Assembly (NCBI GenBank): GCA_002427735.1
Contig: DIYP01000014.1
Coordinates: 62,001-126,000, forward strand
DNA from: Flavobacteriales bacterium UBA6051
GTDB taxonomy: Bacteria > Bacteroidota > Bacteroidia > Flavobacteriales_D > Crocinitomicaceae
Length of the DNA stretch: 64,000 nt
Direction: 5' to 3'
Made by a program: the position numbers and the translations under genes. Each line of letters begins with the position of its first letter. Position 1 is the stretch's first letter. The notes below the pieces were generated by a model. It was not told where the DNA came from. It worked only from the letters and a program-made list of their open reading frames with translations, and searched no databases. Positions 51,798-61,077 of the stretch are shown piece after piece.

Positions 51798-53732
51798 ATG
51801 GAGTTTTCGACCAGACCTTTTCTTATTTTGACCCCATTACTTTGCTTTGGTGTTGTTGCATTTGATGTACTTGAGATTGATAAAATATGGTCGTCTACAG
51901 GAGTTGTTACTCTTGTTATATCAGTCATTTTATTATACAGGTTCAAAGTATATCAATCGTTGCAAGCAGCTTTTTTGATGATTGCCTTCATATTCGTTGG
52001 AGGTGTTGTCATAGATAATTGTCGTGGAAACGTAACGGTGCATTCAAGTGATCGGGGCGATGAAACATATTTGTTGAGGGTTTTGGAAATATCCGAAGGT
52101 GATTGGAAGAAGAGTGTTTGCTTGGTGGAGGATGGAACAAGGGAGAGGGGTGATGAAAAAGTACTACTTATTCTAAAAGCGAATAATGTCATGATTGGTG
52201 ATTTGATTGTGGCGAAAACACGATTTACCAGAATAGAAAACAAGGGTAATCCAGGTGAATTTAACAGTAAAAGCTATTGGAACAATCAAAACATATACTC
52301 CTTAGGGTTCGCTTCTGAATCAGATATACGCTTTGTAGAACGCAAGGATTTGAATTCTTTTAAAAGTGCTTTTAGCTATTTAAGAAATAAACTTTCCAGT
52401 ATTCTGGATATCTTTTTAGACGGCGATAATTTGTCCGTTGCCCAAGCATTGGTTTTAGGGGATAAGACTAGGCTTTCAAGCGAAGATCGTGCAAGTTTTA
52501 GCAATGCTGGTGCTATGCATGTTTTGGCCGTTTCTGGTTTGCATGTGGGCATAGTTTTGTTCATGCTGCAATATCTTTTCGGTCAATTTCCAAGGTACGT
52601 ATCCCGAAAAAATGCAACCTTGCTAGCGATACTTTTGATTTGGATGTATGCAGGTATAACAGGTTTTTCTCCATCTGTTTTGCGCGCTAGTTTCATGTTT
52701 TCATTACTTGCACTCGGACAAATTAGCTCTCGTAGAGTCGATGGCTTGAATACATTATTCTTTACTGCTTTTGTTCTGATCTTGCTGGATCCACTAGTTA
52801 TATACAATATTGGGTTTCAATTATCTTATTTGGCCATGATCGGGATTCTCCTGCTTTACAAGAGAATTTCCTCAATTATATACATCAGAAACAAATGGCT
52901 GCGTAAAATTTGGGAGGGCACGGCTGTTGGAATTGCAGCACAAATAATGACGGTTCCTTTGACTTTATATTACTTCCATCAATTTCCCAATTACTTTGCA
53001 TTGAGTAATTTGATTGTAATGGCATTAGCTGGTTTAATTTTAGGTACAGGTCTGGTAATACTCATAGTGCAGAAAATGATGTTTTTCGCAAAGGCTGTCG
53101 GTTTGATATTATCCATATTGCTAAGTGCTTTAATTGTGTTGATTCAATTGATTGGCTCACTTCCTGGTGCAGTAGCTTATGGGTTCGAGTTTTCGGAGAA
53201 TACGCTGATTGTCTTGTACATATTACTTTTGACACTGGTACTGATAAATATGAGCAAGAAGCTTAAAATAACCGTTATTTCGGCATTATTCATTGCACTC
53301 GGCGTTATTCAGTTTTTTCGATATCGAAATCTTACTCAAAATGAACTCGTGATTTTTAACTCGAATGATTTTGTAGCAGTCGTCAAGTACAATCAACAGC
53401 TCGTCTGCGCTTATTCCAATGAAGATGAAAAACCAGCCTATTTTGTTGACGCTTATAAAAAGGTTAGAGGTGGAGAAGTAAGCTATCATGAGCTTCTGGA
53501 AGGTTCTAACCAGATCGCATTTGACGATTTTTGTATTGAATTTGAATTGAATGAAGAGGGAGTTAAGATTCAAACGGCAGATACATCATGTTTTGTGCGT
53601 AGAAAGTATGGTGCTTATAGCGATAATGAGTCTATCATTATTGACATGCCCTACCTCACAGCTTCAAAAGATCATTACTCTTTAGGTGAAGGAGCATACG
53701 TCCTTGCACTAAACCGTTCAACACAGAAATAG
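51798..53732 (+). CDS. comEC: ComEC/Rec2-family DNA uptake channel
   Basis: 644 residues from the ATG at 51798 (MEFSTRPFLILTP); a GTG at 51777 is also in frame. The N-terminal ~190 residues match DUF4131 (short membrane helices and a beta domain with ENKGNPGEFNSKSYW), followed by the Competence domain: ALVLGDKTRLSSEDRASFSN, GAMHVLAVSGLHVGIV, SPSVLRASFMF, IGFQLSYLAMIGILLLY. Many Gram-negative ComEC proteins add a C-terminal metallo-beta-lactamase domain; here only a ~120-residue beta tail remains. It moves single-stranded DNA across the inner membrane in natural transformation. Confidence 0.85.
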   Translation: MEFSTRPFLILTPLLCFGVVAFDVLEIDKIWSSTGVVTLVISVILLYRFKVYQSLQAAFLMIAFIFVGGVVIDNCRGNVTVHSSDRGDETYLLRVLEISEGDWKKSVCLVEDGTRERGDEKVLLILKANNVMIGDLIVAKTRFTRIENKGNPGEFNSKSYWNNQNIYSLGFASESDIRFVERKDLNSFKSAFSYLRNKLSSILDIFLDGDNLSVAQALVLGDKTRLSSEDRASFSNAGAMHVLAVSGLHVGIVLFMLQYLFGQFPRYVSRKNATLLAILLIWMYAGITGFSPSVLRASFMFSLLALGQISSRRVDGLNTLFFTAFVLILLDPLVIYNIGFQLSYLAMIGILLLYKRISSIIYIRNKWLRKIWEGTAVGIAAQIMTVPLTLYYFHQFPNYFALSNLIVMALAGLILGTGLVILIVQKMMFFAKAVGLILSILLSALIVLIQLIGSLPGAVAYGFEFSENTLIVLYILLLTLVLINMSKKLKITVISALFIALGVIQFFRYRNLTQNELVIFNSNDFVAVVKYNQQLVCAYSNEDEKPAYFVDAYKKVRGGEVSYHELLEGSNQIAFDDFCIEFELNEEGVKIQTADTSCFVRRKYGAYSDNESIIIDMPYLTASKDHYSLGEGAYVLALNRSTQK

Positions 53733-53796
53733 ACACTTCATCAAGGAAATAGTGTTAAAGGTTTGTAAAAATCTGGCGCTGTACAAGGCGTTTCCG

Positions 53797-53804
53797 TAAT
53801 TTTG
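53797..53804 (+). promoter_or_regulatory. -7 promoter element of the CBM9/DUF5916 gene
   Basis: TAATTTTG, an exact TAnnTTTG, ends 24 nt before the ATG at 53829 and overlaps the alternative in-frame TTG at 53802, which speaks against that start. Confidence 0.5.
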
Positions 53805-53828
53805 CTGCGCTTCGCGCATGCCAAAAAT

Positions 53829-56300
53829 ATGAAAGTTAGGAAGGTTATTTTATTCATCCTAGCAGCAATTATTTCATTAGTTGCTGAGGCTCAGCGTGTT
53901 TATGAAATTGTACCGACAAAAGCAGTTCCCACCATTGATGGCTTTCTGAATGAACCGGAATGGGAAAAAGCGAATATCGCCTCTGATTTTACAGTAAGAG
54001 ACCCGATTTTCGGTGCGAAATCAAAGTTTGTTTCCGAAGTTCGTTTAATGTATGATAATGACGCATTGTACATCGCAGGTGAATTATACGACCCATATCC
54101 AGATTCTGTCAGCTATACGCTGTCTCCCCGTGATGATGAAGGAAATGCTGACTGGTTTGGAATTACAATTGATCCATATGGGAATAACGTAAACTCTTTT
54201 ACGTTCATGTTGACCTCTGCTGGGGTTGAGCTTGATGCGTTGGAGGGAGTCAATAATGCTGACTTTTCCTGGAACGCTGTTTGGCGAAGTGCTTCACAAA
54301 AAAGGGATTTTGGTTGGTCATTTGAAATCAAGATTCCATATTCAGCCATTCGTTTTCCTAATAAGAACGTACAAGAATGGAATTTCAATCTATGGCGAAG
54401 TGTTCGCAGACGTCGTGAAAATTCAACCTGGAATCCAATTAACCCGCAAGTTTTCGGAGAAATTACACAGTCTGGAAAAATGGTGGGGATTAAAGACATT
54501 AAATCACCTTTGCGTCTTTCCTTTACGCCATATGCGACAGGATACCTTGAGAATTCTTATGATGAAGATCTTCAACGTCAGACTTGGAAGGAGCGTTTGA
54601 CAGGCGGTATGGATTTAAAGTTTGGGTTGAATGATGCCTTTACGCTAGATATGGCGTTAATTCCTGATTTTGGCCAAACTATTTCCGATCGCCAGATTCT
54701 CAACCTTGGTCCATTTGAGGTACGGTTTGATGAGAATCGTCCATTTTTCCTGGAGGGAACCGAGCTCTTTAGAATTGGTGGAGTATTTTATTCCCGCAGG
54801 ATTTCTGCGAGACCATATAACTATTTCAGCGCCTATTCTGATCTTGATGAGTCAATAGGAGAAGAAGTTGTATCAAATCCTTCTTTGGCACCAATGCTCA
54901 ATGGAACGAAAGTTTCCGGAAGAACCAAAAAGGGATTGGGGATAGGAGTTTTTAATGCTGTAGAAGGCAGAACGCAAGCATTGATAGAGGATACGTTAGG
55001 GAATAGACGTTCGGTAATTACAAACCCGCTTACGAACTACAATGTTTTTGTTCTTTCGCAAAACCTAAAGAATAACAGTACCGTTTCTCTCGTAAATACA
55101 AATGTGTTTCGCGAAGGAGCAAATAGAGACGCTAATGTGACTGTGGGAACAGCAAGTTTGTACACACCAGATGGACTATATAGAGTAACTGCCAATGTTA
55201 GAATGTCCAGCATTTACGAAAGTGGAGTGACTGATTTCGGTCATACCGTTGGAGGTTCTATAGGTAAGGTAGGAGGGATGTGGCAGTACCGATTTTCTTA
55301 TTGGGAAGAAAGCGATGATTATGACCCGAACGATTTAGGTTTCTTATACAACAACAATTCCCGATCTTATTCAGCAGAAGGAAGTTGGAACCAATTCATG
55401 CCAGGCAAACATTTTTTTAGAAAATCTGTAAATGCTGGTATTCGATATGAAGAACTGTATCAACCGCAATTATTCAGTTATTTTAATATCTGGGCGCGTA
55501 TTGGCGGACTTCACAAAAAGCAGTTATACACCAATTTTAATGTTAATATCAACCCGGTTGGAGAAGTGAATCACTTCGAATCAAGGGAGTTTGGAAAGGA
55601 GGTCATATTTAAACCAAACGCTATGGCGAGATGGTTTTTTACTTCTGATTACAGTAAGATTTTCGCGTTGGACGGAAATTTTTGGTACAAGCAGTTTTTT
55701 AACACAAGTCAGAAAGGTATAGGCTTCTTTTTAAGTCCAAGAGTGAGAGTTTCAGATCGAATGAATATGGTTTTGAATACCAATGTGGACTTTATTTATG
55801 ACGATTATGGGTATGTAAGTAATCTCGACGATAATTATGAGGATCAGATCACACTTGGGTTCAGAGATCGTGTAATTGTGGAGAATACGCTGAGAACGGA
55901 GTTTATTTTTACTAAACGCATGGGAGTTCAGCTACTTGTTCGTCATTATTGGCAAGAAGTGAACTACGAAAGTTTTGTACAGTTGTTGGATGAGGGGGTG
56001 ATGATTCCTACGGAGTATAATCCGCTTGAAGAAGATGGGACGTCATCGCACAATACCAGTTACAACGCATTTACAGTTGATGTTAACTATACATGGGTCT
56101 TCTTACCCGGGAGCGAGCTACGTATCGTATATAAGAACAATATTTTCGCTTCAAAGAATCGTTTAGATGTAAATTATTTTAATACCTACAATACGCTCTT
56201 TGATCAACCTCAGATCAATAGTATTTCTATGCGCGTATTATTCTTTATTGACGCACTTTATTTCCGAGGTTGGAAAAAGAAAAAGTCCAATAAGGTCTAA
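53829..56300 (+). CDS. CBM9/DUF5916 outer-membrane protein
   Basis: 823 residues from the ATG at 53829 (MKVRKVILFILAAIISLVAEAQ). Residues about 20-215 form a carbohydrate-binding family 9-like domain: IDGFLNEPEWEKANI, MYDNDALYIAGELYD, RDDEGNADWFGITIDPYGN, FGWSFEIKIPYSAIRFP. The rest is a beta-barrel-type DUF5916 region ending in aromatic strands (VDVNYTWVFLPGSELRIVYKNN, MRVLFFIDALYFRGW). This pair of domains is common in Bacteroidota outer-membrane proteins and is thought to bind sugars, but no member I know has a proven function. No T9SS domain. Confidence 0.75.
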   Translation: MKVRKVILFILAAIISLVAEAQRVYEIVPTKAVPTIDGFLNEPEWEKANIASDFTVRDPIFGAKSKFVSEVRLMYDNDALYIAGELYDPYPDSVSYTLSPRDDEGNADWFGITIDPYGNNVNSFTFMLTSAGVELDALEGVNNADFSWNAVWRSASQKRDFGWSFEIKIPYSAIRFPNKNVQEWNFNLWRSVRRRRENSTWNPINPQVFGEITQSGKMVGIKDIKSPLRLSFTPYATGYLENSYDEDLQRQTWKERLTGGMDLKFGLNDAFTLDMALIPDFGQTISDRQILNLGPFEVRFDENRPFFLEGTELFRIGGVFYSRRISARPYNYFSAYSDLDESIGEEVVSNPSLAPMLNGTKVSGRTKKGLGIGVFNAVEGRTQALIEDTLGNRRSVITNPLTNYNVFVLSQNLKNNSTVSLVNTNVFREGANRDANVTVGTASLYTPDGLYRVTANVRMSSIYESGVTDFGHTVGGSIGKVGGMWQYRFSYWEESDDYDPNDLGFLYNNNSRSYSAEGSWNQFMPGKHFFRKSVNAGIRYEELYQPQLFSYFNIWARIGGLHKKQLYTNFNVNINPVGEVNHFESREFGKEVIFKPNAMARWFFTSDYSKIFALDGNFWYKQFFNTSQKGIGFFLSPRVRVSDRMNMVLNTNVDFIYDDYGYVSNLDDNYEDQITLGFRDRVIVENTLRTEFIFTKRMGVQLLVRHYWQEVNYESFVQLLDEGVMIPTEYNPLEEDGTSSHNTSYNAFTVDVNYTWVFLPGSELRIVYKNNIFASKNRLDVNYFNTYNTLFDQPQINSISMRVLFFIDALYFRGWKKKKSNKV

Positions 56301-56349
56301 GCTTTTAGGAAAGGACTTTAAGATTCTTATTTTTCAGGTAAATTGCATC

Positions 56350-56877
56350 ATGCGAAAGCTAACAATTGTACTATTCCTGATCTTTTTTTCGTGTTCGGAT
56401 GAGAATCGTACGGGGTTATTGAAGGGCGAACCTTATATGACGTACTTTTCCGGCTCAATAGGAGATGCTAAATTTACAATGGAGCTCGACATCTCCGATC
56501 GTTACTCCGTTTATGGTAGTTTTAGTGAGGTTGGGAAGACAGGTTATGAATGGTTGGAAGGCAAAATTTCGAATGATTCGGTTTTGACGCTTAACGTTCG
56601 GAAAGATTTGGAAAGCGAAAAGTCGATGGGAGTATTTGATTGTGTCATTATTAATGGCAAAGAGATCCGCGGAAGTTGGTTCTCCCCAGATTCTGCCATT
56701 CAGAAATCAGTCGATTTTGACCTCGATCCTAAGTACGAAAATAATGCTGCTGAATTCTCTGAATCAGAAGGTGAAGAGAAGGAACTGACAGGATTCATGA
56801 AGTTACTGGTAGGCTCTTCATTGAGTATCGCTGGCATAATAGTGATGTACTGGCTCAGGAGAATTAAATATTTCTAG
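56350..56877 (+). CDS. Small lipoprotein with C-terminal membrane segment
   Basis: 175 residues from the ATG at 56350 (MRKLTIVLFLIFFSCSDEN, lipobox Cys about residue 15). The frame is open to 56200 but that part overlaps the upstream gene and lacks a signal. Beta-rich middle (MTYFSGSIGDAKFTMELDI, RGSWFSPDS), then an acidic linker and a hydrophobic segment (GSSLSIAGIIVMYWL) ending in a basic tail. Lipidated N-terminus plus a C-terminal anchor is an unusual combination. Function unknown. Confidence 0.6.
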   Translation: MRKLTIVLFLIFFSCSDENRTGLLKGEPYMTYFSGSIGDAKFTMELDISDRYSVYGSFSEVGKTGYEWLEGKISNDSVLTLNVRKDLESEKSMGVFDCVIINGKEIRGSWFSPDSAIQKSVDFDLDPKYENNAAEFSESEGEEKELTGFMKLLVGSSLSIAGIIVMYWLRRIKYF

Positions 56878-56881
56878 GAAG

Positions 56882-56911
56882 AAAAAAAGCCTGCCCAATG
56901 AGCAGACTTTC
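56882..56911 (-). terminator. Terminator of dnaN
   Basis: On the minus strand AGTCTGC / GCAGGCT (one G-U pair) with a 7-nt loop and seven T's, about 20 nt past the dnaN stop. Confidence 0.7.
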
Positions 56912-56931
56912 CATAAGTAGAAGTGTTTGAG

Positions 56932-58047
56932 TTATCTATTCAACATAACTGGCATAACCAGCATGAGAATGTCCTCATTTTCTGTTGCCTCAGACGGCAT
57001 CAGTAGTCCGGCTCTGCTTGGTTCACTCATTTCAAGTCGAACTTCAGAAGTCGCAATATTATTGAGCATTTCCATCAGAAACCTAGAGTTAAAGCCTATT
57101 TCCATATCTTCTCCTGAATAGTTACAGGTAAGACGTTCATTTGCTTCGTTCGAAAAATCGATATCCTCAGCAGAAAGCGATAATTCCGAACCAGCAAGTT
57201 TCAATTTAATTTGATGTGTTGTTTTATTCGCAAAAATCGAAACGCGCTTAATTGAGCTCAAGAATTGCGTTCGATCGATTGTAAGAACGTTCGGATTCTC
57301 TTTTGGAATAACTGCCTCATAGTTCGGGTATTTCCCATCAATTAATCGGCAAACAAGTACTACGTCATTAAATGTGAACACAGCATTTGAATCATTGTAT
57401 TCCAGCTGTACCTCTTCATCTCCTGATAAATTAGTTTTCAAGAGATTTAATGGCTTTTTAGGAAGGATGAATGCCGAACTTCCTGAAGCCTGAGAATCAG
57501 TTCTTGTGTAACGCACTAGTTTGTGAGCATCAGTTGCAACGAAGGTAATGCTCTCTGGAGAGAACTGACAAAAAACACCACTCATTACAGGGCGTAAATC
57601 ATCCACTCCAGTTGCAAATAATGTTTTGTTAATGGCATTACTTAGAATTCCGCCAGAAATTCTGATAGAACTAGCATTCTCCAAACCAGGAGTGCGAGGG
57701 AAATCGTCACCATTGTAACCAACCATTTTTGATTTTCCATTGTCATATGCAATTTCAACAGCAAAGTTGTCCATGCTGACACTAAATGTACATGGTTGAT
57801 CAGGAAGGTTTTTCAATACATCCAAAAGCAATTTTGCCGGAATGGCAATTTTACCCTCTTCTTTGGCTTCAACATTCATGGATGTGCGCATTGTTGTTTC
57901 TAGGTCAGAGGCCGAAACAGTTAAACGCCCATCGGCAATTTCAAATAGGAAATTATCCAATATTGGAAGTGTGTTGCTCGTACTGAGTACACCTGAGATC
58001 CCTTGAAGATGCTTCAACAAAGAAGCGCTCGAGATTACAAAATTCAT
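56932..58047 (-). CDS. dnaN: DNA polymerase III beta sliding clamp
   Basis: 371 residues, full length. Three-fold repeat clamp fold: MNFVISSASLLKHLQGISGV with LPILDNFLFEIADGRL at the start, TGVDDLRPVMSGVFCQFSP and VATDAHKLVRY in the middle, NSRFLMEMLN and MLVMPVMLNR at the end, the last residues being the hydrophobic tail common to clamps. It tethers the replicative polymerase. dnaA is not next to it, so this is not an oriC-type dnaA-dnaN cluster. Confidence 0.96.
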   Translation of the reverse strand: MNFVISSASLLKHLQGISGVLSTSNTLPILDNFLFEIADGRLTVSASDLETTMRTSMNVEAKEEGKIAIPAKLLLDVLKNLPDQPCTFSVSMDNFAVEIAYDNGKSKMVGYNGDDFPRTPGLENASSIRISGGILSNAINKTLFATGVDDLRPVMSGVFCQFSPESITFVATDAHKLVRYTRTDSQASGSSAFILPKKPLNLLKTNLSGDEEVQLEYNDSNAVFTFNDVVLVCRLIDGKYPNYEAVIPKENPNVLTIDRTQFLSSIKRVSIFANKTTHQIKLKLAGSELSLSAEDIDFSNEANERLTCNYSGEDMEIGFNSRFLMEMLNNIATSEVRLEMSEPSRAGLLMPSEATENEDILMLVMPVMLNR

Positions 58048-58069
58048 TTTAACAATCGTATTTGTACCT

Positions 58070-58077
58070 CAAAACTA
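58070..58077 (-). promoter_or_regulatory. -7 promoter element of dnaN
   Basis: Minus-strand TAGTTTTG, an exact TAnnTTTG, ends 22 nt before the dnaN ATG. Confidence 0.55.
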
Positions 58078-58142
58078 TCAATTTCGTGTGATTCTGAACG
58101 GTGCTTAAACCCTCTCTTTTTCACGAGTTATTAACAAGAGAA

Positions 58143-58204
58143 AGCGTCAGCTTTCGATCGGGAACTGTAGTGACCTTCACTGTACGATAGCGTCAGCTTT
58201 CGAT
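58143..58204. repeat. 16-bp direct repeat with hairpins between dnaN and the DUF4340 gene
   Basis: AGCGTCAGCTTTCGAT occurs at 58143-58158 and again at 58189-58204. The first copy extends to a GAAAGC-GTCA-GCTTTC hairpin. Between them is AGTGA-CCT-TCACT. Downstream of the DUF4340 stop on the minus strand, it may serve as a terminator region. Confidence 0.5.
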
Positions 58205-58231
58205 GAGGGGCTATGGATTCTTCTCAATGCG

Positions 58232-59281
58232 CTAATCCGGTATGCCGTCAGCGGTCTCAAGCATAGAAATATCCATAGGGAAATAGATGTGACCAAGTAG
58301 CAGCGGGTTGAATACGAAGTACTGACATTTAACTAATTCACCATTTGGCAGCTGACACCAGAAACGGTCATGATTGTTATTAGCATACTCAACGATTCCA
58401 TTCTGAGTCACTGTTTTTTCCTTGATACGGAAACAACGCAGTCGAGTTGATTTTCCTGAAGTTTCATTCACTGTTAAAACGCAAAAAGGTGTCGAGGCCT
58501 TAATGCTGTCAATCTGCGTATTATTCAATTCATAATTCGGCTTCTCGAAGTGAATTTTCTCATAATTGTTGAGGTAGCGGAACATCATGGCTGTATCAAC
58601 TCCGGACAATAATCTTCCTTGCTGATAGACTTTCATGTCCGATCCATTCTTTGTAATTGTGAAACTTCGCTCTTTTTCTTCATTAAACTTTACATCTACT
58701 TTAGAAAGTTCAGAAGTAGGAATACTAAAAATGTTGGTGCACATCCATTTTCTTGGGTCAGCGAAAAAACGTGGTTCAATGATTCCGTTAAGCCCCTTCA
58801 ACTTCATCATTACTGGAGTGGTACTTTTTCCATATTTGGCATCATCCAATAACATGATTTGGCCGTAGTGATCTTGTGAAGATGGACCAATATACCAAGT
58901 CTTTACCCAGCTGCCATTTTGATAGATTTCGACTTTGGTGTGCTGAGTCGACATGAGTTTTGTGTACTTTGCATGAGAGCCATCTGGTAAATACCCTTTG
59001 AATTCAATGTTTCTGAAAGATTCAAGAATGAAACCAACACTTTCTTGCGTTATACATCCACCATCCTTGTCTGACCAAATTCCCTGATCTCCTTTCAATA
59101 TTTCAAATGTTCTTCCAAAAGCATCTGAAATGATAATTCTATCAACTGCATCGGTATCTTCAATAGCGAATTCGATTAACTCAGTATCTGATTTGCCTTT
59201 ATTTTCGAACAGTTGAAGTGCATAAAAAGCCAGAGCTATTAATGCGCCTAATGCAACAACGAGTGTAATGATTTTTTTCAT
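58232..59281 (-). CDS. DUF4340 protein linked to GldFG
   Basis: 349 residues. N-terminal membrane anchor (MKKIITLVVALGALIALAFYALQL), then a beta-rich periplasmic region with RIIISDAFGRTFEILKG and a DUF4340-type repeat (KTWYIGPSSQDHYGQIML, RKWMCTNIFSIPTSELSKVDV). DUF4340 proteins often sit next to ABC-2 permeases with GldG-like partners. Here it follows gldG by 6 nt, so it is probably a third part of that membrane complex. Exact role unknown. Confidence 0.75.
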   Translation of the reverse strand: MKKIITLVVALGALIALAFYALQLFENKGKSDTELIEFAIEDTDAVDRIIISDAFGRTFEILKGDQGIWSDKDGGCITQESVGFILESFRNIEFKGYLPDGSHAKYTKLMSTQHTKVEIYQNGSWVKTWYIGPSSQDHYGQIMLLDDAKYGKSTTPVMMKLKGLNGIIEPRFFADPRKWMCTNIFSIPTSELSKVDVKFNEEKERSFTITKNGSDMKVYQQGRLLSGVDTAMMFRYLNNYEKIHFEKPNYELNNTQIDSIKASTPFCVLTVNETSGKSTRLRCFRIKEKTVTQNGIVEYANNNHDRFWCQLPNGELVKCQYFVFNPLLLGHIYFPMDISMLETADGIPD

Positions 59282-59287
59282 AAAAGA

Positions 59288-61075
59288 TTATTTGGCGAAC
59301 TTACGTTTTCTGATGAAGTTGATAATTAGTGCCAATAACACGATAAGGCCAATCGGGACACCAATATTCATCACTTTGTAAAAGCTGGCAAATTCTTTTA
59401 CTTTTTCTTTATCGATTTCGTGAATATCGATTTGTCTGCTTCGAATATCGAGCACAGAATTGTCTCCCATCATATAATCCGTCAGGTTTTGAAAAAACTC
59501 CTGATTTCCAAAGAAATGAGGGATGTTCAGGTTGATCAACTCCTCGCTGAACTGTAAATCATTGATTTCCTTAGGTCTGTACATGTATGAGTTGCCTGTT
59601 CTACTTGGCATTGAGTCGTATTTATTCGCTATCCAACGACCATTACCAATTAAGCATACCTTACCTTCATTTGAACTTTCCTCGAGAATATTTACGTTGG
59701 GGTTCTTAGCGTATTCATCGACAATACGATTGCGGAAATGTGATGAGAATTTTCCTTCTGCAAGTCCGGCCAGACACTTTTTATTCGCTTCGCTTTCTGG
59801 GTTCGGAACTAGTTCAGGGTTTTTTCCATAATTCCCCGGGATTCCTAAGCTTACTAATGGTGCAAGTCCGGTAACCGTTGCATTTGTACTGGAGGTTAAG
59901 ATAGGAGTGAGTGCGACATTCGGATTGCTACCTACGAACTGAATTTCACCAGAATACTTTAAAGCAACAGGCTCAACATTTCGTGAAATCGGGTGGTCTG
60001 TAGGTGTAGCCAGCACATGGAAAAACCATGGAATCATTGATTGCTGGGCAAAAGGTACTTGTTTAGGGACGCATCGCGCGTCCATGACATAGTTGTCGTT
60101 AATCTTGAGCCCATAATCAAACAGCATCCTGTCTAGTTTGAGATCAGCGTAACGCACAGTATGTGTTTGCCCTTGTTGATTCAATGTGTCCTCAGGTAGA
60201 TATAGCTTATCCAGGAAACACATGAGTCGACCGCCGCGCATGACAAATTGATCAATAATGAAAAGATCTTTGTCAGAAAAAGCAGAACGTGGTCTGGCAA
60301 TGATTAGTCCATCTACATTATCCAGCGCTGCAAGCGAGTCATTGATCGTAACATCAGCAATCGAAAAATAAGGAGAAAGAAGTGCTCTAGATCGTTGTGT
60401 TTCTGCAAAAGTCAATTCCCCATGTCCATGCAAGTAAGCGATACGTGGTTTCGATTCTTGCGTTGCACGTCGCAGTGAGCTAACCAACATGTATTCCAAG
60501 TTGTTGATGGAGTTCTGAATAACATCGGCCATTTGGTTCAACTGGAATGGGCGTCCTGTTTTAGATCCAGGCAATAACTGCACGCTTTGAACGGTAGAAC
60601 CACCGTATTCAATAATGGCACCTGGCCAGAGCATCATTTGACTCTGCGAACCATCTTTCATGTAGACAAGATCCATGGGTAAAATCCCTCGTCCCTCGGC
60701 GAAAAGCGTTCCAAAAAGCTCTTGTTGCTCTTGTTCAGTTCCAACATTGGGGTTGATGAACTGGTACTCTATGCGGTCACCCGCATATTGCTTGAATTCC
60801 TTGAGTTTATCTTCAACCGCATTTCTGAAATGATTGACTTCAGCAGGAAGATTGCCTTCCAGATAAATCTTGATATTTAAACGACTTTGGAAGTTCTCAG
60901 TATTGTTCAAGAAGTCAATCGTTCCATTTGCCAATGAATAACGCTGATCTTCTGTCATATCGTAACGCTGATAAACGAAAGAACTAATGATATTTACGAG
61001 AACAATGGCAACAACGACAATTGCTAGAAAAGTCCAGTTATAAAAGCGCTTCACTATTTTTTTTCTTTCAGCCAT
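59288..61075 (-). CDS. gldG: Gliding motility ABC transporter auxiliary protein GldG
   Basis: 595 residues. N-terminal membrane segment (TFLAIVVVAIVLVNIISSF) with RYDMTEDQRYSLANGT after it, a large periplasmic ABC-auxiliary domain (RIAYLHGHGELTFAE, DGLIIARPRSAFSDKD, FVMRGGRLMCFLDKL), and a C-terminal membrane helix (GVPIGLIVLLALIINFI). GldG works with GldF and GldA in Bacteroidota gliding. Two nucleotides separate it from gldF. gldA, the ATPase, is not in this window. Confidence 0.9.
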   Translation of the reverse strand: MAERKKIVKRFYNWTFLAIVVVAIVLVNIISSFVYQRYDMTEDQRYSLANGTIDFLNNTENFQSRLNIKIYLEGNLPAEVNHFRNAVEDKLKEFKQYAGDRIEYQFINPNVGTEQEQQELFGTLFAEGRGILPMDLVYMKDGSQSQMMLWPGAIIEYGGSTVQSVQLLPGSKTGRPFQLNQMADVIQNSINNLEYMLVSSLRRATQESKPRIAYLHGHGELTFAETQRSRALLSPYFSIADVTINDSLAALDNVDGLIIARPRSAFSDKDLFIIDQFVMRGGRLMCFLDKLYLPEDTLNQQGQTHTVRYADLKLDRMLFDYGLKINDNYVMDARCVPKQVPFAQQSMIPWFFHVLATPTDHPISRNVEPVALKYSGEIQFVGSNPNVALTPILTSSTNATVTGLAPLVSLGIPGNYGKNPELVPNPESEANKKCLAGLAEGKFSSHFRNRIVDEYAKNPNVNILEESSNEGKVCLIGNGRWIANKYDSMPSRTGNSYMYRPKEINDLQFSEELINLNIPHFFGNQEFFQNLTDYMMGDNSVLDIRSRQIDIHEIDKEKVKEFASFYKVMNIGVPIGLIVLLALIINFIRKRKFAK

Positions 61076-61077
61076 AC

